In this document: positions 63,839 to 64,000 of the stretch, one piece after another
How positions within the stretch are numbered: the first letter of the stretch is position 1
How the letters are laid out: every line of letters starts with the position of its first letter
Assembly (NCBI GenBank): GCA_051650105.1
Contig: JBOFIJ010000009.1
Span: 163,323-227,322 of the forward strand
Length of the DNA stretch: 64,000 bases
Reading direction: 5' to 3'
Source: CAMWXW01 sp051650105
GTDB taxonomy: Bacteria; Desulfobacterota; Desulfovibrionia; Desulfovibrionales; Desulfovibrionaceae
Program-made: the position numbers and the translations under genes
The notes under the pieces: generated by a model
The model's database searches: none
What the model was told of the DNA's origin: nothing
The model's input: the letters and a program-made list of their open reading frames with translations, nothing else

Positions 63839-64000
63839 GTATCGATATCAAAAAAATCTTTATAGATAACACAACAATGAAACCTTCTATTGTTTTTTCT
63901 GTAAATAATGCTGAACAACTACAGTGCTCATTACCTATTACTATAGAAAGTGCCATTCATATTTCTGCCAATTTATGTTTTATGCAGGCAAAAAAAGAGG
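63832..64000 (+). CDS. Unidentified gene, 5' end only
   Basis: An open frame of 56 codons running off the window, starting at an ATG inside the end of miaB (overlap of 7 bases) with GGGGAAAA upstream. Visible residues begin MVSIDIKKIFIDNTTMKPSI and include an alternating beta-like pattern. The fragment is too short to assign a family. The overlap suggests coupled translation with miaB. Confidence 0.6.
   Translation, partial: MVSIDIKKIFIDNTTMKPSIVFSVNNAEQLQCSLPITIESAIHISANLCFMQAKKE

Noticed and set aside
1..64000. CRISPR arrays, insertion sequences, prophage
   Set aside because: No regularly spaced repeats, transposase or integrase motifs, or phage structural genes were seen.

Overview
The window is a compact, very AT-rich bacterial chromosome segment with long non-coding stretches. 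Several features suggest an obligately host-associated member of the Desulfovibrionaceae, most like Lawsonia intracellularis: a Ccm cytochrome c system whose CcmE carries a CxxxY motif, an LL-diaminopimelate aminotransferase, paired GT9 heptosyltransferases with a CRPC-x2-HG tail, FlgO-type proteins, and a split type III secretion system (T3SS). The species assignment is inference from gene content and composition.

Layout. 1-6200 (minus): a CNNM/CBS protein, then ccmE, ccmF, ccmA, ccmB, ccmC, a tiny ccmD-like gene and a TPR protein (CcmI-like). 6250-8690 (plus): a GmhB-like phosphatase, a heptosyltransferase and a degenerate RadC-like protein. 9130-12170 (minus): rpsI-rplM with a terminator, an HD protein and a DUF456 membrane protein. 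12280-16110 (plus): ychF, a secreted vWA-like protein, ruvA and ruvB. 16220-21180 (minus): T3SS genes in two blocks, a YscE-like gene plus the needle gene sctF, and a CesT-like chaperone followed by sctC and sctD. 21425-24306 (plus): a secreted TPR protein and a FlgO / TPR-lipoprotein / FlgO trio.

24728-28467 holds two paralogous MORN-like proteins separated by a 1.4 kb AT-rich desert. The larger has a central SH3-ligand-like proline-rich tract and tyrosine motifs. They look like lineage-specific effector candidates for the nearby T3SS and are the best candidates here for something undescribed. 28763-33501 (plus): a small Sm-like protein behind a strong sigma-70 promoter, a second GT9 enzyme and a SWIM-SNF2 ATPase. 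33502-40263: a desert, a small HTH protein, rsmD, truA, motE-fliJ, der and metK. 40709-46139 (minus): a lipid A/LPS set of msbA, a DUF374 acyltransferase, an LpxL-type acyltransferase and a large membrane protein. dnaB follows at 46295, then a 1.2 kb desert with a diverged direct repeat.

48984-62045 (minus) is housekeeping: a LOG-family protein, nadA, aroQ-efp-ftsK, an outer-membrane beta-barrel with a 16-nt tandem repeat in its leader, carbonic anhydrase, a YhhQ-type transporter, a YHS protein, folK, dapL, a GT4 glycosyltransferase, a CorC-like CBS protein and a PilZ-like membrane protein. miaB and the start of an unknown gene end the window on the plus strand.

Functional themes are c-type cytochrome assembly, LPS assembly (heptose activation and transfer, lipid A acylation and export), translation and DNA repair, and a host-interaction island. 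I saw no tRNA or rRNA genes, insertion sequences or CRISPR arrays.
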